A stretch of 64,000 nt of DNA from positions 58,522,407 to 58,586,406 of the forward strand of contig NC_012876.2 in NCBI RefSeq assembly GCF_000003195.3, written 5' to 3'. A model generated the notes under the pieces. The model searched no databases and was not told where the DNA came from. It saw nothing but the letters and a program-made list of their open reading frames with translations. This DNA is from Sorghum bicolor (taxonomy: Eukaryota; Streptophyta; Magnoliopsida; Poales; Poaceae). The position numbers and the translations under genes are program-made. This document shows positions 1-9,700 of this stretch, piece after piece. Positions within the stretch are counted from its first letter, which is position 1. Each line of letters opens with the position of its first letter.

Positions 1-580
1 TGCTGGAAACCTGGTCGTCCCGTAGTTCTCGGATTGTCACCATGTTGACGTAGTGACGATTGTTCCTTGTCGGCGACCAACCCGCCTTGCTGAAAACGGA
101 TTGGGTGTGCTGTGAGTAAACAGAGGCCGAGTTGTTCAGGCCGCAAGGATAGTCTTCCTTCTTGAGCTCGACGGATCGTCCTGAGGGTGTTGAGGTTATC
201 GTCAGAGACGTTCCCAGCCGTTCGTGTGTGGCGACACGAGTTGGCCGGCGGGATTTGAAAAAATCCGCTAGAGCAGCTTGGTCGGGCTGACGCAGAACTC
301 CGTCTATTAGTTGGGAAACTTCGAGTAGCTTGGAGTCAGCGCAATCAAGCGCTTGGAGAAGGTCCGAGCAGTCGATCTTCTTTCCCTTGTAGAGTGGGAA
401 CGGTGGTCGGGCGCTTGGTGCCGTCACGCGTGTGGTCGGAGACGACGTGATCTCAGATTGGATCTGGATCTCTTTCGAAACCGTGGTCGTGAGGCCGCCG
501 CTGCACGTCGTCCACGTGATCTGGCCGACGGTGAACGTGAGGCCTTCGGGCACGGTCGCGGAAGCTGGGATCGTGACCAT
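1..580 (-). CDS. Ty3/gypsy-type gag polyprotein, N-terminal part (runs off window)
   Basis: Reading leftward from an ATG at 578-580, the frame is open for 193 codons to the window edge with no stop, so only the N-terminus is visible. It lies about 25 bases inside a typical LTR/primer-binding-site junction (near 606-630), where the gag of a gypsy retrotransposon should begin. The peptide is polar, starts MVTIPASATVPEG, and has a mixed helical stretch around residues 80-125. No zinc knuckle is reached. The assignment rests on position and openness, not on a recognised domain. The open frame suggests an element that is not badly decayed at this end. The rest of gag-pol would lie to the left of the window. 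Confidence 0.6.
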   Translation of the reverse strand, partial: MVTIPASATVPEGLTFTVGQITWTTCSGGLTTTVSKEIQIQSEITSSPTTRVTAPSARPPFPLYKGKKIDCSDLLQALDCADSKLLEVSQLIDGVLRQPDQAALADFFKSRRPTRVATHERLGTSLTITSTPSGRSVELKKEDYPCGLNNSASVYSQHTQSVFSKAGWSPTRNNRHYVNMVTIRELRDDQVSS

Positions 581-628
581 CTTGTTCGCCGAAAAAGTTG
601 CACGCACACCCCCTACCTGGCGCGCCAC

Positions 629-1629
629 TGTCGACGAAAGCTGGTCGGCAGTCTACCTTGGGGTATACCCACGGTAGTAGTTTATCGGTAGACGGTGCGC
701 AAACTACGAACTCGATGGTGACGCAAGACACGGACAAGCTTTTTATCCAGGTTCGGCCGCCGAGTTGGCGTAATACCTACGTCCTGCGTCTGGTTGTATT
801 GATTTGTGTTGAGAGAATATGATGTGTCCTAGGGGGGTCCCTTGCCCCTCCTTATATAGTCTGGAGGGCAGGGTTACAGATCTAGAAACTAATCCTAGTC
901 GGTTACAATTGCCATGGATAATTCGATACCAATTCCTATTCTAACCGACTAGAATCCTGCTTGATCTCCCCATCTTGTTTCCTTGCGCGAAACTCCAGGT
1001 TGTCTGATCAAGCCTTGAACTCGTCTCGTAATGGGCCAAGCTTCCTGGCCGAAGTCTAGCCGTAAGGGTATAGGGGTTTATACCCCCACAATATGCAAAC
1101 AAGTTTGCCCCTCTTGATAGTACGGCCATCTATCCTAAATCCGGTCATAAACTTCTCTACACACCTATGACCGGTGAAATGGAAAAGCCCTAGGTTATAC
1201 CTTTGCCTTGCGCTTTCCATTCCAACTCCTCCAATATTGATGCAACACATGCACCAACCAATCACCAAATGATATGATCCACTTCATATCATCACGTGAC
1301 CGTATTGGTTCATCGATCTTGACCTCACTTGCTCTTCACCGTTGCCTCGGTCCATCGGCGCCAAGTCTTGCTCAAGCTTCACTGTCACACGCGGTCCCTC
1401 GCTTCAAAGCCTTCGACTTGCCCTTCACTCTTGCAACCGGTCCATCAAGCCAAGCCTCATCTTGATCTTCTCCACCTTGGTCACATGACTCCATGTCATG
1501 TCTCATATGCAATGAGCTCCTTCATCATCACATAATCACCTGTGGACTAATCTCCTGTGTATCTCACATAAACACTATTAGTCCACCTAAGTTGTCACTC
1601 AATTACCAAAACCAAACAAGGACCTTTCA
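629..1629 (-). mobile_element. 5' LTR of a Ty3/gypsy-like retrotransposon
   Basis: On the minus strand the unit starts TGAAAGGTCC at 1629 and ends CA at 629-630, giving about 1.0 kb. Just inside, the minus strand reads GTGGCGCGCCAGGTAGGGG (about 628-610), which looks like a primer-binding site. A TATATAAG-like box on the minus strand at about 851-860 fits the U3/R order for this orientation. The gag-like frame follows at 580. The partner LTR is outside the window, so the boundaries come from the TG..CA ends and the binding site only. Its first 30 bases resemble those of the solo LTR at 52482 (both contain TTTGGTTTTGGTAATT). Confidence 0.65.
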
Positions 1630-2014
1630 GAGACCCAAGACATTAAGTGATATGATTGGTTGAGATTGAAGAGAGAATGAACATGATTGGATAAAAAAAT
1701 TGTTCTGTAGAAATAGTTTTCATATATAGTGTCTATAAAAACTAATAGTTATAGAAACTACATATAGTTTCTAACATTGGCATTGTCCTAATGCATGAAA
1801 CTTCCTTCATTGGAATCCGTAAAAGGGAGCTATCTCTAATTTAGTGCAAGGCTATTACTAAAACAGAACTTTGACTAAGAGTTGAAGTTGGTTTGAGCTC
1901 TAGACCACTTGACCTATCGCGTACTGCTCCTTTCATGCGGGCAGCTAGCCAAGCCTCTCCCGTGCGGCCGTGCCTTGCGCAGTCTCCGCGAACCAGGCCC
2001 TGACATTTACCTAG
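1630..2014. other. intergenic, no gene recognised
   Basis: AT-rich sequence with short self-complementary stretches (ATAGTTATAGAAACTACATATAG near 1745-1770) but no coding signal or clear element boundary. Confidence 0.4.
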
Positions 2015-2404
2015 CTAGTCATGGCCGGAAAGATAACAACATTTGTCCACCACGTCCTCCAGCTTGAAGGCGGTGTCGCGAACCTGCTCAATTCACTCCG
2101 CGGCGAGGGTGTCTGTGCCTCTAAGGGAATCAACGATGTGGAGGAAGGCGCACATGGCATCTAGATCTTGCACGGTGGTGGCGATTTCGTCTGACGCCGG
2201 CCGAATAGGGACGAGAGGCCAGCCCAACTTGCGCGTGAGGAGGAGCGGCATCCTCCAAGTTGTGCGTGCTTGTGGCAGCAGCGACCGGCCACGGCAGCCG
2301 GCATCTGCAAGGTTGAGGCGGGTCGCGAGTGGCCACGTGCTAGGTGGGCATCGAGCGGCGGTGGGCGGACGGAGGGAACAACAAAGCAGGGGCGTAGGAG
2401 TCAA
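2015..2404 (-). pseudogene. remnant of an NLR (CC-NBS-LRR) coiled-coil domain
   Basis: Read leftward from 2404, the frame gives a segment like the N-terminal Rx-type coiled-coil of plant NLR immune receptors: DEIATTVQDLDAMCAFLHIV, then after a stop IEQVRDTAFKLEDVVDK, ending at a second stop (2015-2017). The second piece matches the family pattern in which a Trp-x-x-x-Val-Arg-Asp block is followed by the EDVID-like motif (here LEDVVDK). The first stop (TGA, 2093-2095) falls where the family normally has a Trp, so it looks like TGG to TGA. No NB-ARC or LRR follows on either side. This is a small truncated fragment, not a working receptor. The 5' limit is uncertain because the upstream codons (2300-2404) are low-complexity. 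Confidence 0.55.
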
Positions 2405-2646
2405 ATTGGCGGCAGCGACGCAAGAAATCCAGACGAGAGGAGGAAGAAACTAGCTGAGTCTTCCTATTGTTGGTTGCGTCGTTTTTTAGTGCATGGGTAC
2501 AAGAGACGACTCGGGTTCCTTGTGAGGAAGCGGTTTCTAATTTATTTTTTTCTCTCTCTTTATAATAAAGCTACTGCCACATCAGCAATTTGCTAAATTG
2601 TTAAAATAATTAAAATAGATAGAAACTATCATTAATGCCACGTTGA

Positions 2647-4151
2647 ACAAAAGACTCGCTGATCATAGTCGATGCAGGAAGAACAGCTTTGTTTGCTGTG
2701 GGCAATGCGCGGCTGCCGCCGGGCCCCAGGCCGCTCCCGGTCGTCGGCAACATCCTCGACTTGCGCGGCGGCAACCTCCACCACAAGCTCGCGTGCCTCG
2801 CGCGCGTCCACGGCCCCGTCATGCGCCTCAAGCTCGGGGTCACCACGGCCGTGGTCATCTCCACCCGCGACGCGGCGAGGGAGGCGTTCACGCGGCAGGA
2901 CCGGCGTCTCGCCGCGCGAGCGATCCCGGACGCCACCCGCGCGCTCAGGTTCCACGAGCGGTCCATGGTGTGGCTGCCGAGCTCCGACCCGCGCTGGAAG
3001 AACCTGCGCGGCATCGTGGCCGCGCACGTCTTCTCCCCGCGGAGCCTCGAGGCGGCGCGCGGCGTCCGCGAGCGGAAGGTGCGGGACCTGGTGAGCTACC
3101 TCCGTGGGCGCGCCGGCGAGGAGGTGGACTTTGGCCGGGCCATGTACGGCGGAGTGCTCAACCTCGTGTCGAACGCCTTCTGCTCCGTCGACGTCGTCGA
3201 TCTGGGCGCCGAGTCGTCGGTGCAGGGGCTGCGGGAGGTCGTCGATGACCTGGTTAAGTTGATCGCCAAGCCCAACGTCTCCGACCTTTTCCCTTTCCTC
3301 CGGCCGCTTGACCTGCAGGGATGTCGGCGCCATGCCGCTACGCAGGTCGCGAAAGTTCTGCAGGTCTTGGACGGCATCATCGACCGCCGGCTGGACGAGG
3401 ACGATGCCTCCTCCTCCTCCTCCTCCTCCTCCTCCTCGTCATCAAACAAGCACGGTGACTTCCTCGACGCACTCCTGGAGCTCATGTCCACGGGCAAGAT
3501 CACTCGTGAGGACGTGACGACCATCGTGTTCGACATGTTCGTGGCCGGCAGCGACACGATCGCCATCACGGTGGAGTGGGCAATGGCCGAGCTCCTCCGC
3601 AGCCCGAGCACCATGGACAAGGTGCGCGCAGAGATCAAGGCCGCCATCGGCAGCAAGGAAACCATCGAGGAGACCGACACGGCGAGCCTGCCGTACCTCC
3701 AGGCCGTGACGAAGGAGGCAATGCGGCTGCACCCCGTGGCGCCGATTCTGCTGCCCCACCAGTGCGGCGAGGACGGTGTCGAGGTCGGCGGCTACGCCGT
3801 GCCCAAGGGCTGCATGGTGATCTTCAACTCGTGGGCGATGATGCGTGACCCGGCGGCGTGGGAGAGGCCCGACGAGTTCCGGCCGGAGCGGTTCTTGGAG
3901 GAGGCGATCGAGGTAGACTTCAGGGGGAAGGACTTCGAGTTCCTGCCGTTCGGGTCTGGACGAAGGGTGTGCCCTGGCGTGCCAATGGCAGACGTGTGGT
4001 GCCGCTCGTACTGGCGTCGCTGCTGCACGCGTTCGAGTGGCGCCTGCCGGACGGCGTGTCCGTTGAGCGGTTGGACGTGAGCGAAAAGTTCACCACCGCC
4101 AACGTCATGGCCGTCCCTCTCAAGGCCGTGCCGTTCGTTGTCATTTCGTAG
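2647..4151 (+). pseudogene. cytochrome P450, CYP76-like, no start and frameshifted
   Basis: The frame is open from 2647 (after a TGA) to 4080 and contains no ATG before the conserved proline hinge (LPPGPRPLPVVGN, from about 2711), so the start and the usual N-terminal membrane anchor are missing. Recognisable P450 landmarks follow: the I-helix with AGSDT at about 3544, the K-helix ExxR in KEAMRLHP (3712 on), PERF at about 3883, and the heme loop FGSGRRVCPG with Cys at 3970. About 20 bases after the heme loop (near 3990) one base appears to be lost: the expected C-terminus (RVVPLVLASLLHAFEW on) continues in another frame to a stop at 4151. A (TCC)n run at 3410-3440 gives a serine tract. No intron interrupts it, although CYP76 genes usually have one, so a retrocopy is possible (inference). 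It is probably non-functional. Confidence 0.85.
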
Positions 4152-4317
4152 TCACTGATCTTGTGGCATGCCTAATTAATTGGAATCAGCATGTACCGTA
4201 CATATCGTCTATTTCAGCAGATATAGGAAAGCCACAGCCCACAGTATGCAGTTGACAACTTTCTTTTTTAGGATCCGGATACCAGGCTTTGATTGATAAT
4301 AAGAAGAAGTTAGTATA

Positions 4318-5776
4318 GAGCATCTCCAAGAGTTATGGAAAACTCACTTGCCAAATCTTATGATTTGGCAAGTTGCTAAAACATATGGCAAGTGTAAATT
4401 TGTGGCCTCTCCAATGGTTTGGCATATGGGCTTGACAAAACTAAAAAAGTAGGCCCACTTCCAACCTCCGTCAACTGATTCCAGTCCGACGTTTCACCTG
4501 GGCGCTCGATCGACATCACTCATCGCCTGGCCGCCACTGACCTCGCGCGCGCCGCCACACATGTTATCTGTGATTTATCTATATATATATATATATATAT
4601 TTCAATGGGTGTTACCGGTTGTGCACAATCTTTCAGTACCGGCAGCTGGTGTTCCCTGGCGATTTGCCTGCCACGCTGCTACTGCACCATCGCAAGGACA
4701 AACTGAGACTGCATCAGCTGCTGTTGCCGTCCATCATCAATGTTTGCCGGCCACTCGCACTACTACACGACACAGCAGCGCGGTGAAGTTTCCATCTGCG
4801 CGCGGGAGAGGAGGCGGGGTCGGGATTTCGGGCGATGGCAACGCGATGGCAAGTCCCCCAACGCGCGCAAATATCCGCGTGAAGGACCGGTGGATGCCAA
4901 GTTCGGAAAATTTGCCAACTTAGAGCATCTCTAAGGGCTTTGCAAACAAACTTTGCATTGCCCTATTTGCAAAAAAGAGTAGAAAATACCCCTCCAATGG
5001 TTTTGCAAATAAGATTTGCAATTTGGTTAACTTTGCAAATAGAGGTTGAGGCTTTGCATATATGCAAACCTTCCCACCACTTTGCATCTACAATTTCGGT
5101 CTTCCACGTCGGACTCCGTCACCCCGCCCCTCCCCCCACCCCGCACGATTTCTCTACGCCCGTCCGCCCGCCCTCCAGCTGCCGCGCGTGCCCGTCGTCC
5201 CTCCAGTTGCCGTGCGCGCCCGCCCTCCCAACCGCGCGCGTCCACAGACGACGACGTACGCGGCCACGTCTGGACGACGTACGCGGCCACGGCGCGGGAA
5301 CGGAGGTGGACCTTCCCTCGCGGGGACCTTCCCTCGGAGGAAGACGGAGCCGAACTGACGCGAACGACGACGGCGACGAACGACGAACACGCCCTGGGCT
5401 GGGCGGCGACTGGCGCGAAGACCTGGGCTGGGCGGCAACTGGCGGTGACCTGGCCTGGGCGGCGACTGGCACGCACGACATACATCAAAATGGCATGAAG
5501 GAAAAAAAACGCGCGGGCGCGATCGTTGAAAAAAATTTCGGGGGTGGGGTTCACGCTTTGGGTTTGCCAAGTCTAAATGCAAAGTCCCTTGGAGTTGGAC
5601 TATTTTTAGACTTTGCAAATGAGTTTGAGACTTTGCAAACAACACCAAATGCAAAATTCATTTGCAAAGTCCCTTGGAGATGCTCTTATATGCCAAACTG
5701 TTGGATCTAGATTTTTTCTAATTTTGCCAAAAAAACAAGGATGGCAAGTGCTTTTGGGGAACTCTTGGAGATGCTC
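4318..5776. mobile_element. PIF/Harbinger-like non-autonomous element (outer copy)
   Basis: The ends are inverted repeats: GAGCATCTCCAAGAGTT on the left and AACTCTTGGAGATGCTC on the right. The matching extends inward with CACTTGCC / GGCAAGTG. The flanking 3-mers are ATA (left) and TAA (right), an imperfect target duplication. The element is interrupted by a second member of the group at 4923-5685. Its own interior (about 4440-4920) holds a TA repeat at about 4581-4600 and GC-rich sequence of unknown origin, with no transposase. Confidence 0.75.
4923..5685. mobile_element. PIF/Harbinger-like non-autonomous element (inner, nested)
   Basis: The ends read GAGCATCTCTAAGGGCTTTG and CAAAGTCCCTTGGAGATGCTC, inverted to each other and flanked by a perfect TTA target duplication (4920-4922 and 5686-5688), the target typical of PIF/Harbinger. 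It lies wholly inside the element 4318-5776. The core (about 5100-5480) is very GC-rich and contains a duplicated ACGACGTACGCGGCCACG motif. No transposase is visible, and long frames there are compositional. Confidence 0.8.
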
Positions 5777-6146
5777 TAACAATGATTACCTGCACGAGAA
5801 GCGCTCCCTACCACAACCTAGACTGCGGAAGTTTTAGGATTTTAGAAACTGATTACTCCTACCTGTTTGAGTGACTATTGCGGGCTTTAGAGTTGTTCCT
5901 CCACTAAGGACCAGCTACACTTTCTTTCGCAAGAACAAAGGACCAGCTACACTTGTTTTGATCTTGATCTTGATCCCAGGCAACCAGATTCTCATTCATT
6001 GTTTCATATGCCAGTAGGTATACAGAACTGTCACTGAAATTTTGCTCTCTGCTTTCCGCATTATTATTTAGTAAGTCCCCTTGGCGGTGGCACAGAGCTA
6101 GGCAACATTGATCAAACTAATGCTACAGCTTTCTGGCTGCAAAAGA
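5777..6146. other. intergenic, no feature seen
   Basis: Contains a short local duplication (GGACCAGCTACACTT occurs twice near 5910-5955). No gene or element boundary is recognised. Confidence 0.4.
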
Positions 6147-6383
6147 TCATTTGGCCTCCACTGCATCAGATTCAGATTCATCAGCCATTGCCGCTAAGGT
6201 CTTCGCTAGCTCAGGCGTGTTGCTGCTCTGAGTGCCTTGATGGCCTAGCAGTCCACGATATCTAGTTGGGCATTGGTAATTTGGCACGTGATGTCCTTTC
6301 GGAAAAGAATTTGGCATGTATATGAACAACAAACACAATGATGAGTTGTCCAGCTTTTTCTTAGGTCGCCCAAACTCCACCAA
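6147..6383 (-). other. unrecognised short ORF, possible terminal exon or gene fragment
   Basis: A 78-codon frame ends with a biased, soluble-looking tail (LAKTLAAMADESESDAVEAK then stop). It does not look like random translation, since it is Ala/Glu/Asp-rich after a basic, aromatic N-terminal half. It lies 320 bases downstream of the glutamate decarboxylase stop on the same strand, beyond where that gene's 3' UTR probably ends. I do not recognise the family. It could be the last exon of a lost gene or chance. Confidence 0.25.
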
Positions 6384-6705
6384 TATTGCATTGCTACGAG
6401 CTCCCCCCGACAGTAAATGTCTTAAGTACGGTAAATCTCGTCATTATTGAAAAGAAAAATAGTCTGAAGTGTAACGATGGACTTGAACAGTGACACAAAT
6501 CCAACATTTACATACCGCATACCGCTCACAACACCTTGTGCACACTGCACACACACGTAACTGGACGTGCCCCGGGGCTACACCTACACGGAACTGGACC
6601 AACCGCATCCAGCGTCTTCACACACACAAGCACGCACATGCAAACGAAGCTGCCATGGTGAATGAAACATCCAACTCACACCCTCGGCTCTCCCGTCGTC
6701 ACGCA

Positions 6706-9700
6706 TCAACAGACCCCCGTCTTCTTCTTGTTCACAGCGTTCCTCCACCTCGCGGCGACCTCCCGCTCGATCTCCAGCGCGCTCTTCTTTCCCACGACGG
6801 CGCCGTCGTCCGCCTGCACAGCGGCGGCGGCGGCGGTGGAGACCCAGGTCACGGCGTGGGTGGCGCGCGCGTCCAGCTCGTGCAGGATCTTCTTGATGTC
6901 CGAGACGAGCCGCTCGCAGAGGCTCCGGCTGAAGTCCTCCCTGATGACCACGCGGAGCACCGCCACGTGCTCCGCGTCCGCCGGCATCGTGTACGCCGGC
7001 ACGATCCAGCTGAACCGCCGCAGGTTCTCGGAGATGTCGAACACGCTGAACCGGCTGCTGTCCTTGAGCGAGAAGGCCACCAGCGGCACGCCCGTGTCCT
7101 TGGACAGGACGTCGAACCGCCCCGTCGCTGCGATGCCTTCCCGCAGTATCGCCGCGTTCTCCTGGCAGTTCTCCATGATGTTTTTGTATCCCTACAACAG
7201 AAAAAATGGCACCAAAATATAGAGCAGATTGCAGGCTAGGGAAAACTGAAAGAAAAAAAGATATGATCTGAAGAATGTATCAGACAGAAACATTTTGTTC
7301 CCTGTTCGATAAAGATTCAAGAGGAGCAAAATAGTACCTCGAAGCCTAGGCGAATGAGCTGATAGTATTGTGCGATGATCTGACTGGAACCTGAAGAAAA
7401 TTGCCAAGCACTCAATTCCCTGCAACATGAGAAAGACCGGAAAAATGACATGAACCTGAGAAGAATGGATGAAAGATTACCTTTGGAGAAGTTGAGAGTG
7501 AATGTAGGCTGATCTGTCCCTAGGTAGTTTATATGGAAAATGAGCTCTTCAGGCAAATCCTCCTTGCTCCGCCAGATGACCCAGCCAACACCAGCATAGA
7601 CAAGGCCATACTTGTGCCCACTGACATTGATGCTCTTCACCAAAGGTAGCCTGAAGTCCCACTCAAGTTCAGGGTAGAGGAAAGGTGCTATGAATCCTCC
7701 ACTCGCAGCATCGACATGAATAGGCACATCCCATCTTCATTGCATGCAGAAGAGAGTAAGCATCTTGACAGAAACTAGAACAGAGTATGGTCATATCCAT
7801 AAGAAAGATATGGAGCACGATCTTTTGGATGGTTTCAGGATAATGCAACTATGATTGCTTAGACTGACATGGCACTGTTAGCAATGTTCATTTATCATTC
7901 ACCTAAAGTCCTTTTTTTGGAAATAAGTTTTGACTTGCCCATGGACTATGGCACAGTCCATTTGTTACCCAAACAATGCAAGAATGGTTCATTTTTGGAA
8001 ATAAGTTTGCAGCATTTCTTTCAAGGAATCGTTAAACTTTGAAACCAAAATATACATTGCCTCAATGCTACTGGACCGATGCACTGTTATGGTTGCATTC
8101 AGAATAATACCCTACAACCCCAGACAGGGGGGTGGGGATGCTTACCCAGTTTCCTTGTTCTTTTTTGTAAGAAGGTCGTTCAATAGTTTGACATCTTCAA
8201 ACTCTCCAGTGAGAGTTGATCCCAAGATTGCCGCAACACAAATAGTGTTCTCGTCCACCATCTCAACAGCCTTGACAGGGTCCATGACATAATATCCTTC
8301 TGATAACTTAACCTCCTTCAGTTCTACTTCAAAATACCTTGCAAATTTCTCCCAGCAAACCTAGGACATTAGAAATCACCAAAGGCATATTTCAGACACT
8401 TATGGTGGTTGCGATCCGACAGTTTCACACAATGACACAAACAAATACCTGAACATTAGCACCAGTGACAATGTTGGGTTTGTCACATGGTTTCCCCTGT
8501 TCCTTCCTCTTGTTTTGCCATTTCCTCTTGAATGCTAGACCTGCAAGCATGATTGCTTCTGAGGACCCCACTGTTCCGACTCCAATAGCCGTCTCCTCCT
8601 CCTTAATCGGTGCATTGAACAAGTGAGCTATCATATTTACACAGCGGTTCTGCAAAAATAGCAACAGGCAATAAGCAAAAGCACAGCAGCAACCGAACTG
8701 TATAAACAAGTCCCAGTAGGTTCTGCAAATAACCAAAGTAGTAGTATCAGTAACCAGATAAAAGCTGCGGCACAACACAACTTGGTATTGCCAGACAAGT
8801 TAAACACACCTACAAAGTACAAACCATCTGTTATAACTTCGCCACTAACTATCATCCCATCCAACTGAACCGAACTACTATGTGCTAATAAAGGTAATTG
8901 GTTGGTCTGTCGCTCAAACCAACCAGTTTGGCTCTTAACCGAACATTAATAGTGCAACACAATCCAGCAAATACTGATTTCAGGGACGTTACTCAGCAGA
9001 GACAGTATCAAAATACAGTCAAGAACCAAACCAAATTCAGCAAGAAGTTAAAAGACCAGCGCAAATGTTTGAGTTGAAAGAGCATATCTTTATCGTGTCA
9101 GTCAATAACTATCGACTCACTATTGAACTTTTTTCTCTTCAGAAGTTCATATCCTTGTTTGTTGTTTATCAGGTTTTCAGGAATTCGGGCCTTACAACAG
9201 AAAAAATCAAACTTTTAGCATGCTAACACTCAACCTTTTAGAAATACTAGCAAATATGCTTGTGTTGTAATGGGAGAAAAGAAATCCTAGCATGCTCAAG
9301 CCCAATAACACAACGCCTCCACCTTGCTGGCAACCTTGCATTTGTATGAGCACAAGCAGAGGAAAAAAAAGATGTGATTTGGTTATACATGAGCAAAGTG
9401 TAATTAATTAATCAATGGTCCAAGGAAATCACATCCGGACATGTAAAGCCATGCAAACAATCACTTGCGCTTGCGTGCGTAAGCAATCCCTGCTAGAAGT
9501 AAAGGTTTCACTGTCTCAACACTCAAGTCAGTAAATAAAAAATCATCTTTGGAAAAAGTTACCGGACGGCCATACACAAAAAGAGAAAATAAACAATGTA
9601 TATTTGGACTTAGAAAGGGTAAAATCGTTACATTCTGAGTGTCAATATCTTAATAGATGATAGAAGCCTTAGATGCGATGTTGTCTGGATTGGCTAGAGA

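Noticed and set aside
3408..3440. The (TCC)n tract in the P450 as a frameshifting insertion
   Set aside because: It is a multiple of three in effect: the P450 frame continues correctly on both sides, giving only a serine run.
5027..5654. Frames up to 256 codons in the inner PIF-like element
   Set aside because: The frames span element boundaries and consist of Arg/Pro/Thr-rich low-complexity translation.
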